From NCBI GenBank assembly GCA_050293885.1, contig JBNKNO010000009.1:21630-85629 (forward strand): a stretch of DNA of 64,000 nt, read 5' to 3'. The translations under genes were made by a program, and so were the position numbers. The DNA comes from Nitrogeniibacter sp050293885. GTDB taxonomy: Bacteria; Pseudomonadota; Gammaproteobacteria; Burkholderiales; Rhodocyclaceae. This document shows, one piece after another, positions 23,762 through 31,226 of this stretch; the stretch's first letter is position 1; every line of letters begins with the position of its first letter. Below the pieces are notes generated by a model. That model saw only the letters and a program-made list of their open reading frames with translations. It was not told the DNA's origin and did not search any database.

Positions 23762-25728
23762 GCCCCCTGCAACAACCGCTTCTCCGCCAGCTGCAGATTC
23801 GCCGCCTCCCCCAGTAACACCACCACATCCCCTGCCAGGATCTGCGTTTCGGGTCCGGGGCTCAGGCCCCGGATGTTGCGTCGGCGCACCGCCGGCACGC
23901 TCACGTCCATGAGCGCGAAGTCCATCTCGCCGATCGTCCGCCCCACCGCATTGGCCCCGGCTGGCACCACCACCGAGTGCAGGCGTAGCTGCTTGCTGTC
24001 GTGGTCTTCCGGCGCGTCGCTGGCGCCATGAAAGACACCACGCATCAGCGCGTAACGCTCGCCGCGAATACTGCGAATGCGTCGCACCACGCGGTTGATC
24101 GGCACGCCGATCAAGGCCAGCGCATGTGAGGCGAGCATGATGCTGCCTTCGAAGGCCTCGGTCACCACTTCCGCCGCACCGGCCTCGGACAGCTTGGCCA
24201 TTTCCGACTCGTCGGTCGCACGTGCGATGACCGGCAATTCGGGGCGAATGGCATGCACGTGGTGGATGACGCGCAACGCCGCATCGACACTCGCGAACGA
24301 GATCACCAACGCGCTGGCGCGAGACACCCCCGCCGCCTGCAGCGTTTCGTGGCGCGCGGCATCGCCATAGACCACGGTATCGCCCGCCGCGGCCGCTTCG
24401 CGCACGCGCTCCGGATCGAGGTCGAGGGCCACGTAGTCGACCTCTTCCTGTTCGAGGAAACGGGCCAGGTGCTGACCGCTGCGCCCGTAGCCGCAAATGA
24501 CGATGTGCCCCTGGGTGTTCATCGACTGCGCCGCCACGCGCGTCAATTCCATCGAGCGCAACAGCCATTCGGAGGCGACGAAGCGCATCACGAGCTTGTC
24601 GGACACCTGCACGATCAATGGCGCAAGCAGCATCGACAACACCAGCGACGCCACGGCCACCTGCACCAGCGCGGGCGAGAGCATGTCGAGTCCGTCGATC
24701 TGCGACATCAGCACGAAGCCGAATTCGCCGCCGGCGCACAGCCAGAAGCCGGTGCGCATCGCCGTGCCCGGCGTGGCGCCGAACAGGCGCGATGCACCCG
24801 CCGCCACGCCGAATTTCACTACCAGCAAGGCAAGCACCATGGCGATCACGGCAGGCAAGTGGATGGCGATTTCACCGACGTCGAGAAACATGCCGACGGT
24901 CACGAAGAACAGACCAAGCAGCACATCGCGGAATGGCTTGATGTCCTCCTCCACCTGATAGCGATATTCGGTTTCCGAGATCAGCATGCCGGCCAGGAAT
25001 GCGCCCAGCGCCAGCGACAGCCCGGCCAGTTCGCTCAACCAGGCCAGTCCGAGCGTGATCAGCAACACATTGAGCATGAACAGCTCGCCCGAACGGCGCT
25101 TGGCCACGAGCGTAAACCACCCCCGCATGAGGCGCTGGCCAAACACCAGCACCAGCGCCAGCATCACCGCTGCCTTGATCGCCGCTACCCCAAGCGTGCC
25201 CATCAGCTCGTCGCCCGGCTGCGAGAGCGCCGGCAACAGGATGAGCAGCGGCACCACGGCAATGTCCTGGAACAGCAGCACGCCGATCGTCTCCTGCCCG
25301 TGCTTGGCTTCCAGTTCCAGTCGATCGGCCAGCAGCTTGGAAAGAATGGCGGTCGACGAGGTCGCCAGCACACTGCCCAGGGTGAAACTCTCGACCCACC
25401 CCCAACCGAGCGCGACGCCAATGAACGTCGCCAGCAGGATGCTGCCGAGCACCTGCACGCCGCCCAGCCCGAACACGATGCGCTTCATCGCATACAGCCG
25501 CGGCAGGGAGAACTCCAGCCCGATCGAGAACATCAGGAAGACGACACCGAACTCCGCCAGATGCCGCGCGCTGGAGGTGTCGCCCATCAGATTGAGCGCA
25601 TGCGGACCGACCACCGCACCCACCAGAAGGTAGCCGAGTACCGGCGGCAGATTGAGGCTGCGAAAGACCGCCACCACCAGCACCGCCGAGGCAAGCAGCA
25701 ACAAAACGAGTTCAAGCGTATTGACCAT
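23758..25728 (-). CDS. Kef-type monovalent cation:proton antiporter (CPA2) with TrkA domains
   Basis: This 656-residue protein has about twelve membrane spans in the first 380 residues, containing the CPA2 signatures GLEFSLPRLYAMKR and FQDIAVVPLLILLP. A regulatory RCK N domain carries the Rossmann motif VICGYGRSGQHLARFLE (about 415). A TrkA_C domain near the C-terminus includes GRTIGEMDFALMDVSV. Such proteins exchange K+ (or Na+) for protons and are gated by nucleotides or glutathione adducts. The ATG at 25728 is preferred over an in-frame start 24 bases upstream because it gives the usual N-terminus. It is divergent from kdsD. Confidence 0.9.
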   Translation of the reverse strand: MVNTLELVLLLLASAVLVVAVFRSLNLPPVLGYLLVGAVVGPHALNLMGDTSSARHLAEFGVVFLMFSIGLEFSLPRLYAMKRIVFGLGGVQVLGSILLATFIGVALGWGWVESFTLGSVLATSSTAILSKLLADRLELEAKHGQETIGVLLFQDIAVVPLLILLPALSQPGDELMGTLGVAAIKAAVMLALVLVFGQRLMRGWFTLVAKRRSGELFMLNVLLITLGLAWLSELAGLSLALGAFLAGMLISETEYRYQVEEDIKPFRDVLLGLFFVTVGMFLDVGEIAIHLPAVIAMVLALLVVKFGVAAGASRLFGATPGTAMRTGFWLCAGGEFGFVLMSQIDGLDMLSPALVQVAVASLVLSMLLAPLIVQVSDKLVMRFVASEWLLRSMELTRVAAQSMNTQGHIVICGYGRSGQHLARFLEQEEVDYVALDLDPERVREAAAAGDTVVYGDAARHETLQAAGVSRASALVISFASVDAALRVIHHVHAIRPELPVIARATDESEMAKLSEAGAAEVVTEAFEGSIMLASHALALIGVPINRVVRRIRSIRGERYALMRGVFHGASDAPEDHDSKQLRLHSVVVPAGANAVGRTIGEMDFALMDVSVPAVRRRNIRGLSPGPETQILAGDVVVLLGEAANLQLAEKRLLQGA

Positions 25729-25832
25729 GGAGTCGGTCTTCTCCCGAGGCATCCACCCGGTCCGGGCGGCGGGCCGTCAAGCGGCCTTCTGATATACTTT
25801 TCGCCCAGTTTAACCGATTGTTTTCCGTGCCA

Positions 25833-26822
25833 ATGCCCCGAGACGCCGCCCTCTCACCGCAAGACCATTTGGCTTCGGCACGCCGCGTGCTCGCCATCGA
25901 AGCGGCCGCGGTTTCCGCGCTTGCCGGGCGGCTCGATCACGCCTTCTCCGACGCGGTCGGATTGATTCTCGAGGCGCACGGGCGCGTCATCGTCACCGGC
26001 ATCGGCAAGACCGGACACGTCGGCCGGAAGCTCGCCGCCACGCTCGCCAGCACCGGCACCCCCGCCTATTTCGTTCATGCCGCGGAAGCCGCGCACGGCG
26101 ATCTGGGCATGATCACCTGTGACGATGTCGTCATTGCCGTTTCCCATTCGGGCAACAGCGAGGAACTGCTCACCATCGTGCCGCTGGTCAAACGACAAGG
26201 TGCACGCCTCATCGCCATGACCGGCAACCCTGCCTCACCGCTGGCGAAAGAAGCCGATGTGCACCTCGATGCCGGCGTTGCCGAAGAAGCCTGTCCGCTC
26301 AACCTCGCCCCCACCGCCAGCACCACCGCGGCGCTCGCGCTCGGCGATGCGCTCGCCGTCGCCCTGCTCGAAGCCCGTGGTTTTGGCGAAGCCGATTTCG
26401 CGCGCAGCCACCCGGGAGGCTCGCTCGGCCGTCGGCTACTGACGCACGTGAGCGATGTCATGCGCAGCGGCGACGCGCTGCCCGTGGTCGGCACGCAAAC
26501 CAGCCTCGCCGATGCGCTCGTACAGATGTCACGCGGGGGCATGGGCATGGTCATCGTCATGGATGCGGGGCAAGCCCCCGCCGGCATTTTTACCGACGGC
26601 GACCTGCGTCGCGCGCTGGCGCTGGCCGGCGACCTGCGAGAAGCCCGCCTCGCCGACCTCATGACGCGCAGCCCACGCAGCATCGGCGCCGACGCGCTCG
26701 CGGCGGAAGCAGCGCAGCTGATGGAAGCGCACCGCATCAACCAGTTGCTGGTGCTCGACGAAGCCGGCGGGCTGCGCGGCGCACTCAACATGCATGACCT
26801 GATGCAGGCCAAGGTCATCTGA
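25833..26822 (+). CDS. kdsD: D-arabinose 5-phosphate isomerase
   Basis: This 329-residue enzyme converts ribulose 5-phosphate to arabinose 5-phosphate for KDO and lipopolysaccharide synthesis. The SIS domain (about 40-180) shows GKTGHVGRKLAATLASTGTP and SHSGNSEELL. Two CBS domains fill the C-terminal half, from HVSDVMRSGDALPV (about 207) and from LADLMTRSPRSIG. ATG 25833 is the likely start; in-frame TTG 25818 and GTG 25827 are alternatives. A TATACT sequence at about 25793 could be part of its promoter. It is immediately followed by lptC, but kdsC, which usually separates them, is absent. Confidence 0.93.
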   Translation: MPRDAALSPQDHLASARRVLAIEAAAVSALAGRLDHAFSDAVGLILEAHGRVIVTGIGKTGHVGRKLAATLASTGTPAYFVHAAEAAHGDLGMITCDDVVIAVSHSGNSEELLTIVPLVKRQGARLIAMTGNPASPLAKEADVHLDAGVAEEACPLNLAPTASTTAALALGDALAVALLEARGFGEADFARSHPGGSLGRRLLTHVSDVMRSGDALPVVGTQTSLADALVQMSRGGMGMVIVMDAGQAPAGIFTDGDLRRALALAGDLREARLADLMTRSPRSIGADALAAEAAQLMEAHRINQLLVLDEAGGLRGALNMHDLMQAKVI

Positions 26823-27392
26823 ATGCGCATCGGGCTGCAACACATCTTCCCCGTTGCCGCACTCACCGTCCTCGCCGCGGGCAGCTTCTGGCTCGAACGC
26901 ACGACGCGCAGCCCGGACGAGTCGCAATCGGCCGCCACGCAGCAAGGCCCGGACGTGGTCGTCGAGCAAATGGCCGTCACGCGCTTCGACATCAACGGTC
27001 TGCCTTATTACTATCTCGACGCGCGCCAGATGGAACATCTCCCCGGCAACGCCAACTCACGGCTTGTCTCTCCGGTCGTTCACATGGTGCGCGACAAGGT
27101 CGACCTGCGCCTGGTGGCAAACACCGCCGTCGCGCGCGACGACGGCGAGCGTGTGGACCTCACTGGCGACGTGCGCGGCGTTCGCTCCCTGCCAGACGAG
27201 CCGCCCACCCACTTCGCCTCCAGGTCACTGATCGTCTGGCCCGGCGTCGAATCGGCCAAATCGGTCGATCCGGTCACCATTACGCAAGACGGCACCACCG
27301 CCCGCGGAAACGGAATGACCGCCGACAATATCTTCGGCCTGATCACGCTCACCGGGCAGGTGAAGGTGCACATGCCCATCCACCGGAAATAA
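26823..27392 (+). CDS. lptC: LptC, inner-membrane LPS transport protein
   Basis: This 189-residue bitopic protein has an N-terminal membrane span (HIFPVAALTVLAAGSFWLE) and a periplasmic LptC jellyroll (about 45-189) with FDINGLPYYYLDARQMEHLP and GNGMTADNIFGLITLTGQVK. It links the LptBFG ABC transporter to LptA. The ATG directly abuts the kdsD stop, and lptA follows by 2 bases. Length and pattern are normal for beta-proteobacterial LptC. Confidence 0.9.
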   Translation: MRIGLQHIFPVAALTVLAAGSFWLERTTRSPDESQSAATQQGPDVVVEQMAVTRFDINGLPYYYLDARQMEHLPGNANSRLVSPVVHMVRDKVDLRLVANTAVARDDGERVDLTGDVRGVRSLPDEPPTHFASRSLIVWPGVESAKSVDPVTITQDGTTARGNGMTADNIFGLITLTGQVKVHMPIHRK

Positions 27393-27394
27393 CC

Positions 27395-27988
27395 ATGCGA
27401 CCCCGACTGCCTTCGCTCATTCTCGCCGGCACGCTGGCCCTGACCATCACGGCCGCGTTTGCCGAGCAAGCCGACCGCAGCAAACCCGTCAACATCGAAG
27501 CTGACAAGGTCACGGTAGACGAACGCAAGAAGACCCATGTGTTCGAAGGGAGCGTGGTGTTGACGCAAGGCACGCTGCAGATTCGCGGCGACCGCCTGGT
27601 CGTCACCCAGGACGGCGACGGCTTCCAGAAAGGTGTCGCCAGCAGCGAAACTGGCCTCGCCTCGTTTCGCCAGCGTCGTGACGGCAGCGGCGAGTTCGTC
27701 AATGGACAGGCCCGGCGCATCGAATACGATGGCCGCACACAGAAGACCTATTTGCATCAGCGCGCCCATGTCGTCAGCGGCAAGGACGAAGTCCGGGGTC
27801 AGTTCATCGAGTACGACGGCTATACCGGGCAATACGTCGTCACCAACAGCGGCTCCACGCAAGCCACCAGCGGTGGCGGCCGGGTGCGCGCAGTGATTCA
27901 GCCCAAGAACGCGGGAACGGACTCGCCCCCGCCGCCGTCCGAACCCGAGCAGCCCGCATCGCAAGACACCCCTTCGCCCTCGCAATAG
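27395..27988 (+). CDS. lptA: LptA, periplasmic LPS bridge protein
   Basis: This 197-residue precursor has a Sec signal (SLILAGTLALTITAAFAEQA, cleaved after about AFA) and the LptA/OstA domain. The domain is recognised by PVNIEADKVTVDERKKTHVF, GSVVLTQGTLQIRGDRLVVT and the DGRTQKTYLHQRAHVV segment. The Pro/Ser-rich tail is not conserved. LptA oligomers carry lipopolysaccharide across the periplasm. The usual next gene, lptB, is not here; an enoyl-CoA hydratase follows instead. Confidence 0.91.
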   Translation: MRPRLPSLILAGTLALTITAAFAEQADRSKPVNIEADKVTVDERKKTHVFEGSVVLTQGTLQIRGDRLVVTQDGDGFQKGVASSETGLASFRQRRDGSGEFVNGQARRIEYDGRTQKTYLHQRAHVVSGKDEVRGQFIEYDGYTGQYVVTNSGSTQATSGGGRVRAVIQPKNAGTDSPPPPSEPEQPASQDTPSPSQ

Positions 27989-28001
27989 ATTCGGAGTCCG
28001 T

Positions 28002-28778
28002 ATGAGCTACGACAACATCCTGGTCGAAACGCACGGCCGCGTCGGCCTCATCACCCTCAACCGGCCCAAGGCGCTCAACGCGCTCAACGACGCCCTTGTC
28101 GATGATATCGGCGCGGCACTCGACGGCTTCGAAGCCGACGACAACATTGGCGCAATCATCATCACCGGCTCGGAAAAGGCCTTTGCGGCCGGTGCCGATA
28201 TTGGCGCCATGGCCAACTTCTCCTATATGGACGCCTACCTGGGCGACTACATCACCCGCAACTGGGAGCGGGTCAAAACCTGCCGCAAACCCATCATTGC
28301 CGCGGTGGCCGGATTCGCACTCGGCGGCGGCTGCGAGATGGCCATGGCCTGCGACATCATCATTGCCGCCGATACCGCGCGGTTCGGGCAGCCCGAAGTC
28401 AAACTCGGCGTGCTGCCGGGCGCGGGTGGTACCCAGCGCCTGCCCCGTGCGGTCAGCAAGGCCAAGGCCATGGACATGTGCCTGACGGCGCGCATGATGG
28501 ATGCGGAAGAAGCAGAACGCGCCGGGCTGGTCTCCCGAGTCGTGCCGGCCGACAAACTGCTCGACGAAGCCGTCGCCGCAGCCGAGACCATCGCCGGCTT
28601 CTCGCTGCCCGTGGTCATGATGATCAAGGAATCGGTCAATCGCGCCTACGAATCGAGCCTCTCCGAAGGACTGCTGTTCGAGCGCCGGCTGTTCCACGCG
28701 GCGTTCGCGCTCGAGGACCAGAAAGAAGGCATGGCTGCATTCGTGGAAAAACGCCCCGCCAAGTTCAAGCACCGCTAG
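28002..28778 (+). CDS. Enoyl-CoA hydratase (crotonase family)
   Basis: This 258-residue crotonase has both catalytic glutamates in context: ALGGGCEMAMACDIII and FGQPEVKLGVLPGAGGTQRL. The oxyanion-hole segment KAFAAGADI is also present. It hydrates trans-2-enoyl-CoA in beta-oxidation or short-chain fatty acid use. It follows lptA by 13 bases. The neighbouring phasin gene suggests a possible link to polyhydroxyalkanoate precursor supply, which is inference. The exact chain-length preference cannot be read from the sequence. Confidence 0.9.
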   Translation: MSYDNILVETHGRVGLITLNRPKALNALNDALVDDIGAALDGFEADDNIGAIIITGSEKAFAAGADIGAMANFSYMDAYLGDYITRNWERVKTCRKPIIAAVAGFALGGGCEMAMACDIIIAADTARFGQPEVKLGVLPGAGGTQRLPRAVSKAKAMDMCLTARMMDAEEAERAGLVSRVVPADKLLDEAVAAAETIAGFSLPVVMMIKESVNRAYESSLSEGLLFERRLFHAAFALEDQKEGMAAFVEKRPAKFKHR

Positions 28779-28788
28779 CGCACTTCGC

Positions 28789-28809
28789 CGCCAGCCTCCC
28801 CGGCTGGCG
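28789..28809 (+). terminator. Possible weak terminator hairpin after the enoyl-CoA hydratase gene
   Basis: CGCCAGCC (28789-28796) pairs perfectly with GGCTGGCG (28802-28809) around a 5-base loop, 10 bases after the stop codon. There is no T-run directly after the stem, so it may be a weak or Rho-assisted terminator. Confidence 0.4.
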
Positions 28810-28833
28810 CGCCACGCCTCACCGGCCTGTCTT

Positions 28834-29040
28834 TTTGCTGCAACAGCAAATAGTTACACTTCAAATCCCACTCCGCATGACGAGGCGCCGGCCCCGCAAC
28901 GCACCGCATTCCGCGCGCCGAATCTGCTAACACCCTGCTTTTTAAGCAATAAAATCAAACGGTCGTTTATTGTGCGCCGCACAAAAAAGTGTTGACAGCA
29001 CAAAATAAACTTCTATAATCCACATCATGTTGCATCGCAA
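28834..29040 (+). promoter_or_regulatory. Phasin promoter region with strong sigma-70 promoter and TTGC/GCAA palindromes
   Basis: In the 302-base gap before the phasin gene, TTGACA (28992-28997) and TATAAT (29014-29019) are exact sigma-70 hexamers spaced 16 bases. TTTGCTGCAACAGCAAA (28834-28850) is a palindrome with 7-base arms, and TTGCATCGCAA (29030-29040) is a second TTGC/GCAA palindrome just after the expected start site. These could be operators for a PhaR-type phasin repressor, whose sites in other bacteria are TGC-rich. The DNA between is AT-rich. AGGAGA precedes the ATG by about 7 bases. Confidence 0.65.
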
Positions 29041-29080
29041 TAACTTTATTTGCAGTACATCACACACACAGGAGAAGTTC

Positions 29081-29653
29081 ATGTTCGCTACCCCCGAGCA
29101 ATTCGCCGCCACCAACAAGGCAAACGTTGAATCCATGCTGACCCTGGCCAATGCGGCCTTCGCCAGCGCCGAGCGCCTTGCTGCACTCAACCTGAACACC
29201 GCTCGCAGCCTTCTGGAAGACGGCGCAGCCAACACCAAGGCCCTGATGGGTGCCAAGGACGTTCAGGAATTCGTGAGCCTGCAGACCGCCATGGCCCAGC
29301 CGGCTGTCGAGAAAGTGGTTGCCTACGCCCGCAGCGTGTACGAAATCGCCACCCAGAACCAAGACGAAGTGTCCAAGCTGGTCGAAGGCCAGATGGCTGA
29401 AGTCAACAAGGGCGTTGCTTCTGCCCTCGACAAGGCTGCCAAGTCCGCTCCGGCTGGTTCCGACGTCGCTGTTGCCGCCGTCAAGTCCGCTATCGCTGCT
29501 GCCAACTCTGCTTACGACAGCATGAGCAAGGCTGCCAAGCAGGTTGCTGAAATCGCCGAGTCCAACGTGGCTGCCGCGACCAGCGCAACCGTCAAGGCTG
29601 TCGGTTCTGCCCAGAAAGCTGCTCCGAAAGCCGCTGCCAAGAAAGCTGCCTGA
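29081..29653 (+). CDS. Phasin family protein
   Basis: This 190-residue, Ala-rich, almost entirely helical protein of the phasin 2 family begins MFATPEQFAATNKANVESML and contains NTARSLLEDGAANTKALMG. A long amphipathic region and an Ala/Lys-rich C-terminal tail (AQKAAPKAAAKKAA) follow. Phasins coat polyhydroxyalkanoate granules and control their size and number. The ATG at 29081 is set by the AGGAGA site; upstream in-frame starts lie in the promoter region. Codon choice (GCT-rich Ala, AAG Lys) looks like that of a highly expressed gene, consistent with its consensus promoter and strong terminator. Confidence 0.9.
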   Translation: MFATPEQFAATNKANVESMLTLANAAFASAERLAALNLNTARSLLEDGAANTKALMGAKDVQEFVSLQTAMAQPAVEKVVAYARSVYEIATQNQDEVSKLVEGQMAEVNKGVASALDKAAKSAPAGSDVAVAAVKSAIAAANSAYDSMSKAAKQVAEIAESNVAAATSATVKAVGSAQKAAPKAAAKKAA

Positions 29654-29680
29654 TCAGTCAGTTTTCCAGCAGCAAGAAAA

Positions 29681-29705
29681 AGCCCCGCTTCGGCGGGGCT
29701 TTTTT
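29681..29705 (+). terminator. Rho-independent terminator after the phasin gene
   Basis: AGCCCCGC and GCGGGGCT form a perfect 8-base stem around a stable TTCG tetraloop, followed by six T. It ends the phasin transcript 27 bases after the stop. The remaining 217 bases up to plsC (29706-29922) contain no gene or motif that I can support. Confidence 0.92.
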
Positions 29706-29922
29706 GTATTCAGAAAGAGGCAGGGCGCCGATCGCGGGGGCGCATTCACGGCGTCTTGCGAAACCACAAGCGTGCGTGCCGTTGAATGCGCTGGCGCGGC
29801 CAGCGACCTGTCAGCACGTGGGACAAAGACCGGGGGCGCCGCAATGCGCCGGCCATTGCCCCGTCTTGCGTGAGGCCAAGCTACTCAGCTACCAGCACCT
29901 TGATGGCGATCGAAGGTCAAGC

Positions 29923-30654
29923 CTATGCGCTGGCGTCCGCGTAGTGATGCGGAAACAAGCGGCGCATCTCGGCTTCAATCCAGGCTTCGGCCTGCTTGTT
30001 GATTTCTTCGGTCGACAGCCCTTCGGAATCGATGACCGGGCCGATGCTGACCACGATTTCGCCCGGGGTTTTCACGAACGCATTCTTGCGCCAGAACTCG
30101 CCCGCATTGTGGGCGATGGGCACGACCGGCGCCCCGGTATGCGATGCGAGCCAGGCGCCGCCGGGCTTGTAGCGGCGTGTCGTGCCCGGGGCGACACGCG
30201 TGCCTTCGGGGAACACGACCACACAGAACCCTTCTTCGAGGCGCTGGCGTCCTTGCTCCACCACCTGCGCCAGCGCGTCCTTGCCGGCCGCGCGATCGAT
30301 GGCGATATTCGGCATGCGCGCCAGCCCCCAGCCGAAGAACGGCAGACGCAGCAGCTCGCGTTTGAGCACGAAACAGATCGGCGGAAGAACGCGTTGGAGC
30401 GCGATGGTCTCCCAGGCCGATTGGTGCTTGCACAAGACCACCGCGGCACGGTCGGGAAGATTTTCTGCGCCGATGACACGATGGCGAATACCGAGCAGGT
30501 GCCGGATGAACCACATCGAAATCGTCGTCCATCCACCGATGAGCTTGTAACGGCGATGCGGCGGCAGCGGCGACGACAGCAAGGCCACCGTCGCGTAGAT
30601 CGGGGTGGTGATCAGAAGCACGAGCGCGAACAGCGCAGATCGGATGTGGGGCAT
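29923..30654 (-). CDS. plsC: 1-acyl-sn-glycerol-3-phosphate acyltransferase
   Basis: This 243-residue membrane-associated acyltransferase converts lysophosphatidate to phosphatidate in phospholipid synthesis. Family blocks are visible: CKHQSAWETIAL (NHxxxxD-like HQSAWE box), GWGLARMPNIAIDRAA, VVFPEGTRVAPG and the PVVPIAHNAGEF block. An N-terminal hydrophobic helix (ALFALVLLITTPIYATVALL) anchors it. The ATG at 30654 is chosen because earlier in-frame starts would extend into gmhB. It lies 7 bases downstream of gmhB in the same minus-strand run. Confidence 0.91.
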   Translation of the reverse strand: MPHIRSALFALVLLITTPIYATVALLSSPLPPHRRYKLIGGWTTISMWFIRHLLGIRHRVIGAENLPDRAAVVLCKHQSAWETIALQRVLPPICFVLKRELLRLPFFGWGLARMPNIAIDRAAGKDALAQVVEQGRQRLEEGFCVVVFPEGTRVAPGTTRRYKPGGAWLASHTGAPVVPIAHNAGEFWRKNAFVKTPGEIVVSIGPVIDSEGLSTEEINKQAEAWIEAEMRRLFPHHYADASA

Positions 30655-30661
30655 GAGTGCG

Positions 30662-31198
30662 TTAATCCAGCAGCGAATCGACCACGGCAGCGAGGTCGGG
30701 AAAGACTTGAGTGTCCGGCGGAAGATCCGGGTCGTTCTTTGTTTTCTCACCCTTGCCGGTCAGCACCAGATAGGGCGAACACCCCACGGCAATGCCGGCT
30801 TGAAGGTCGCGCAGGCTGTCGCCGACAATGGGCACGCCGGTCATGTCGACATTGAATCGCGCCTGAATCTGGTTCAGCAGGCCCGGTTTGGGCTTGCGGC
30901 AATCGCAGGTGGAATCCGCGGCATGCGGGCAGAAGAAGATCGCGTCGAGGTGGCCGCCCACCTGGGCCAGCAACTCGACCATGCGGGCGTTGATGGCGTT
31001 GAGCATGTCCATGCCGAACAGGCCTCGCCCCACACCGGACTGATTCGAGGCGAGCACCACGCGCCAGCCTGACTGGTTGAGACGGGCGATGGCCTCGAGT
31101 GCGCCGGGAATCGGCACCCATTCTTCAGGCGACTTGATGAACTGATCGGAATCCTCGTTGATGACGCCGTCGCGGTCCAGCACGATAAGTTGCTTCAT
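30662..31198 (-). CDS. gmhB: D-glycero-beta-D-manno-heptose 1,7-bisphosphate 7-phosphatase
   Basis: This 178-residue HAD-family phosphatase has motif I LDRDGVINED (residues 7-16), motif II SNQSGVGRG (about 51-59) and a zinc-binding loop CPHAADSTCDCRKPKPG (about 91-107) that distinguishes GmhB. Motif IV is PIVGDSLRDLQAG. It dephosphorylates heptose 1,7-bisphosphate on the way to ADP-heptose for the lipopolysaccharide core. The gene lies between glyS and plsC, a frequent arrangement in betaproteobacteria. Confidence 0.92.
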   Translation of the reverse strand: MKQLIVLDRDGVINEDSDQFIKSPEEWVPIPGALEAIARLNQSGWRVVLASNQSGVGRGLFGMDMLNAINARMVELLAQVGGHLDAIFFCPHAADSTCDCRKPKPGLLNQIQARFNVDMTGVPIVGDSLRDLQAGIAVGCSPYLVLTGKGEKTKNDPDLPPDTQVFPDLAAVVDSLLD

Positions 31199-31226
31199 GT
31201 CGGGCTCCCAAGTCGGGGTGGATGAC

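Noticed and set aside
29706..29922. Possible small gene or RNA between the phasin terminator and plsC
   Set aside because: No start with ribosome-binding site, promoter or structured element stood out; the open frames have no protein-like composition.
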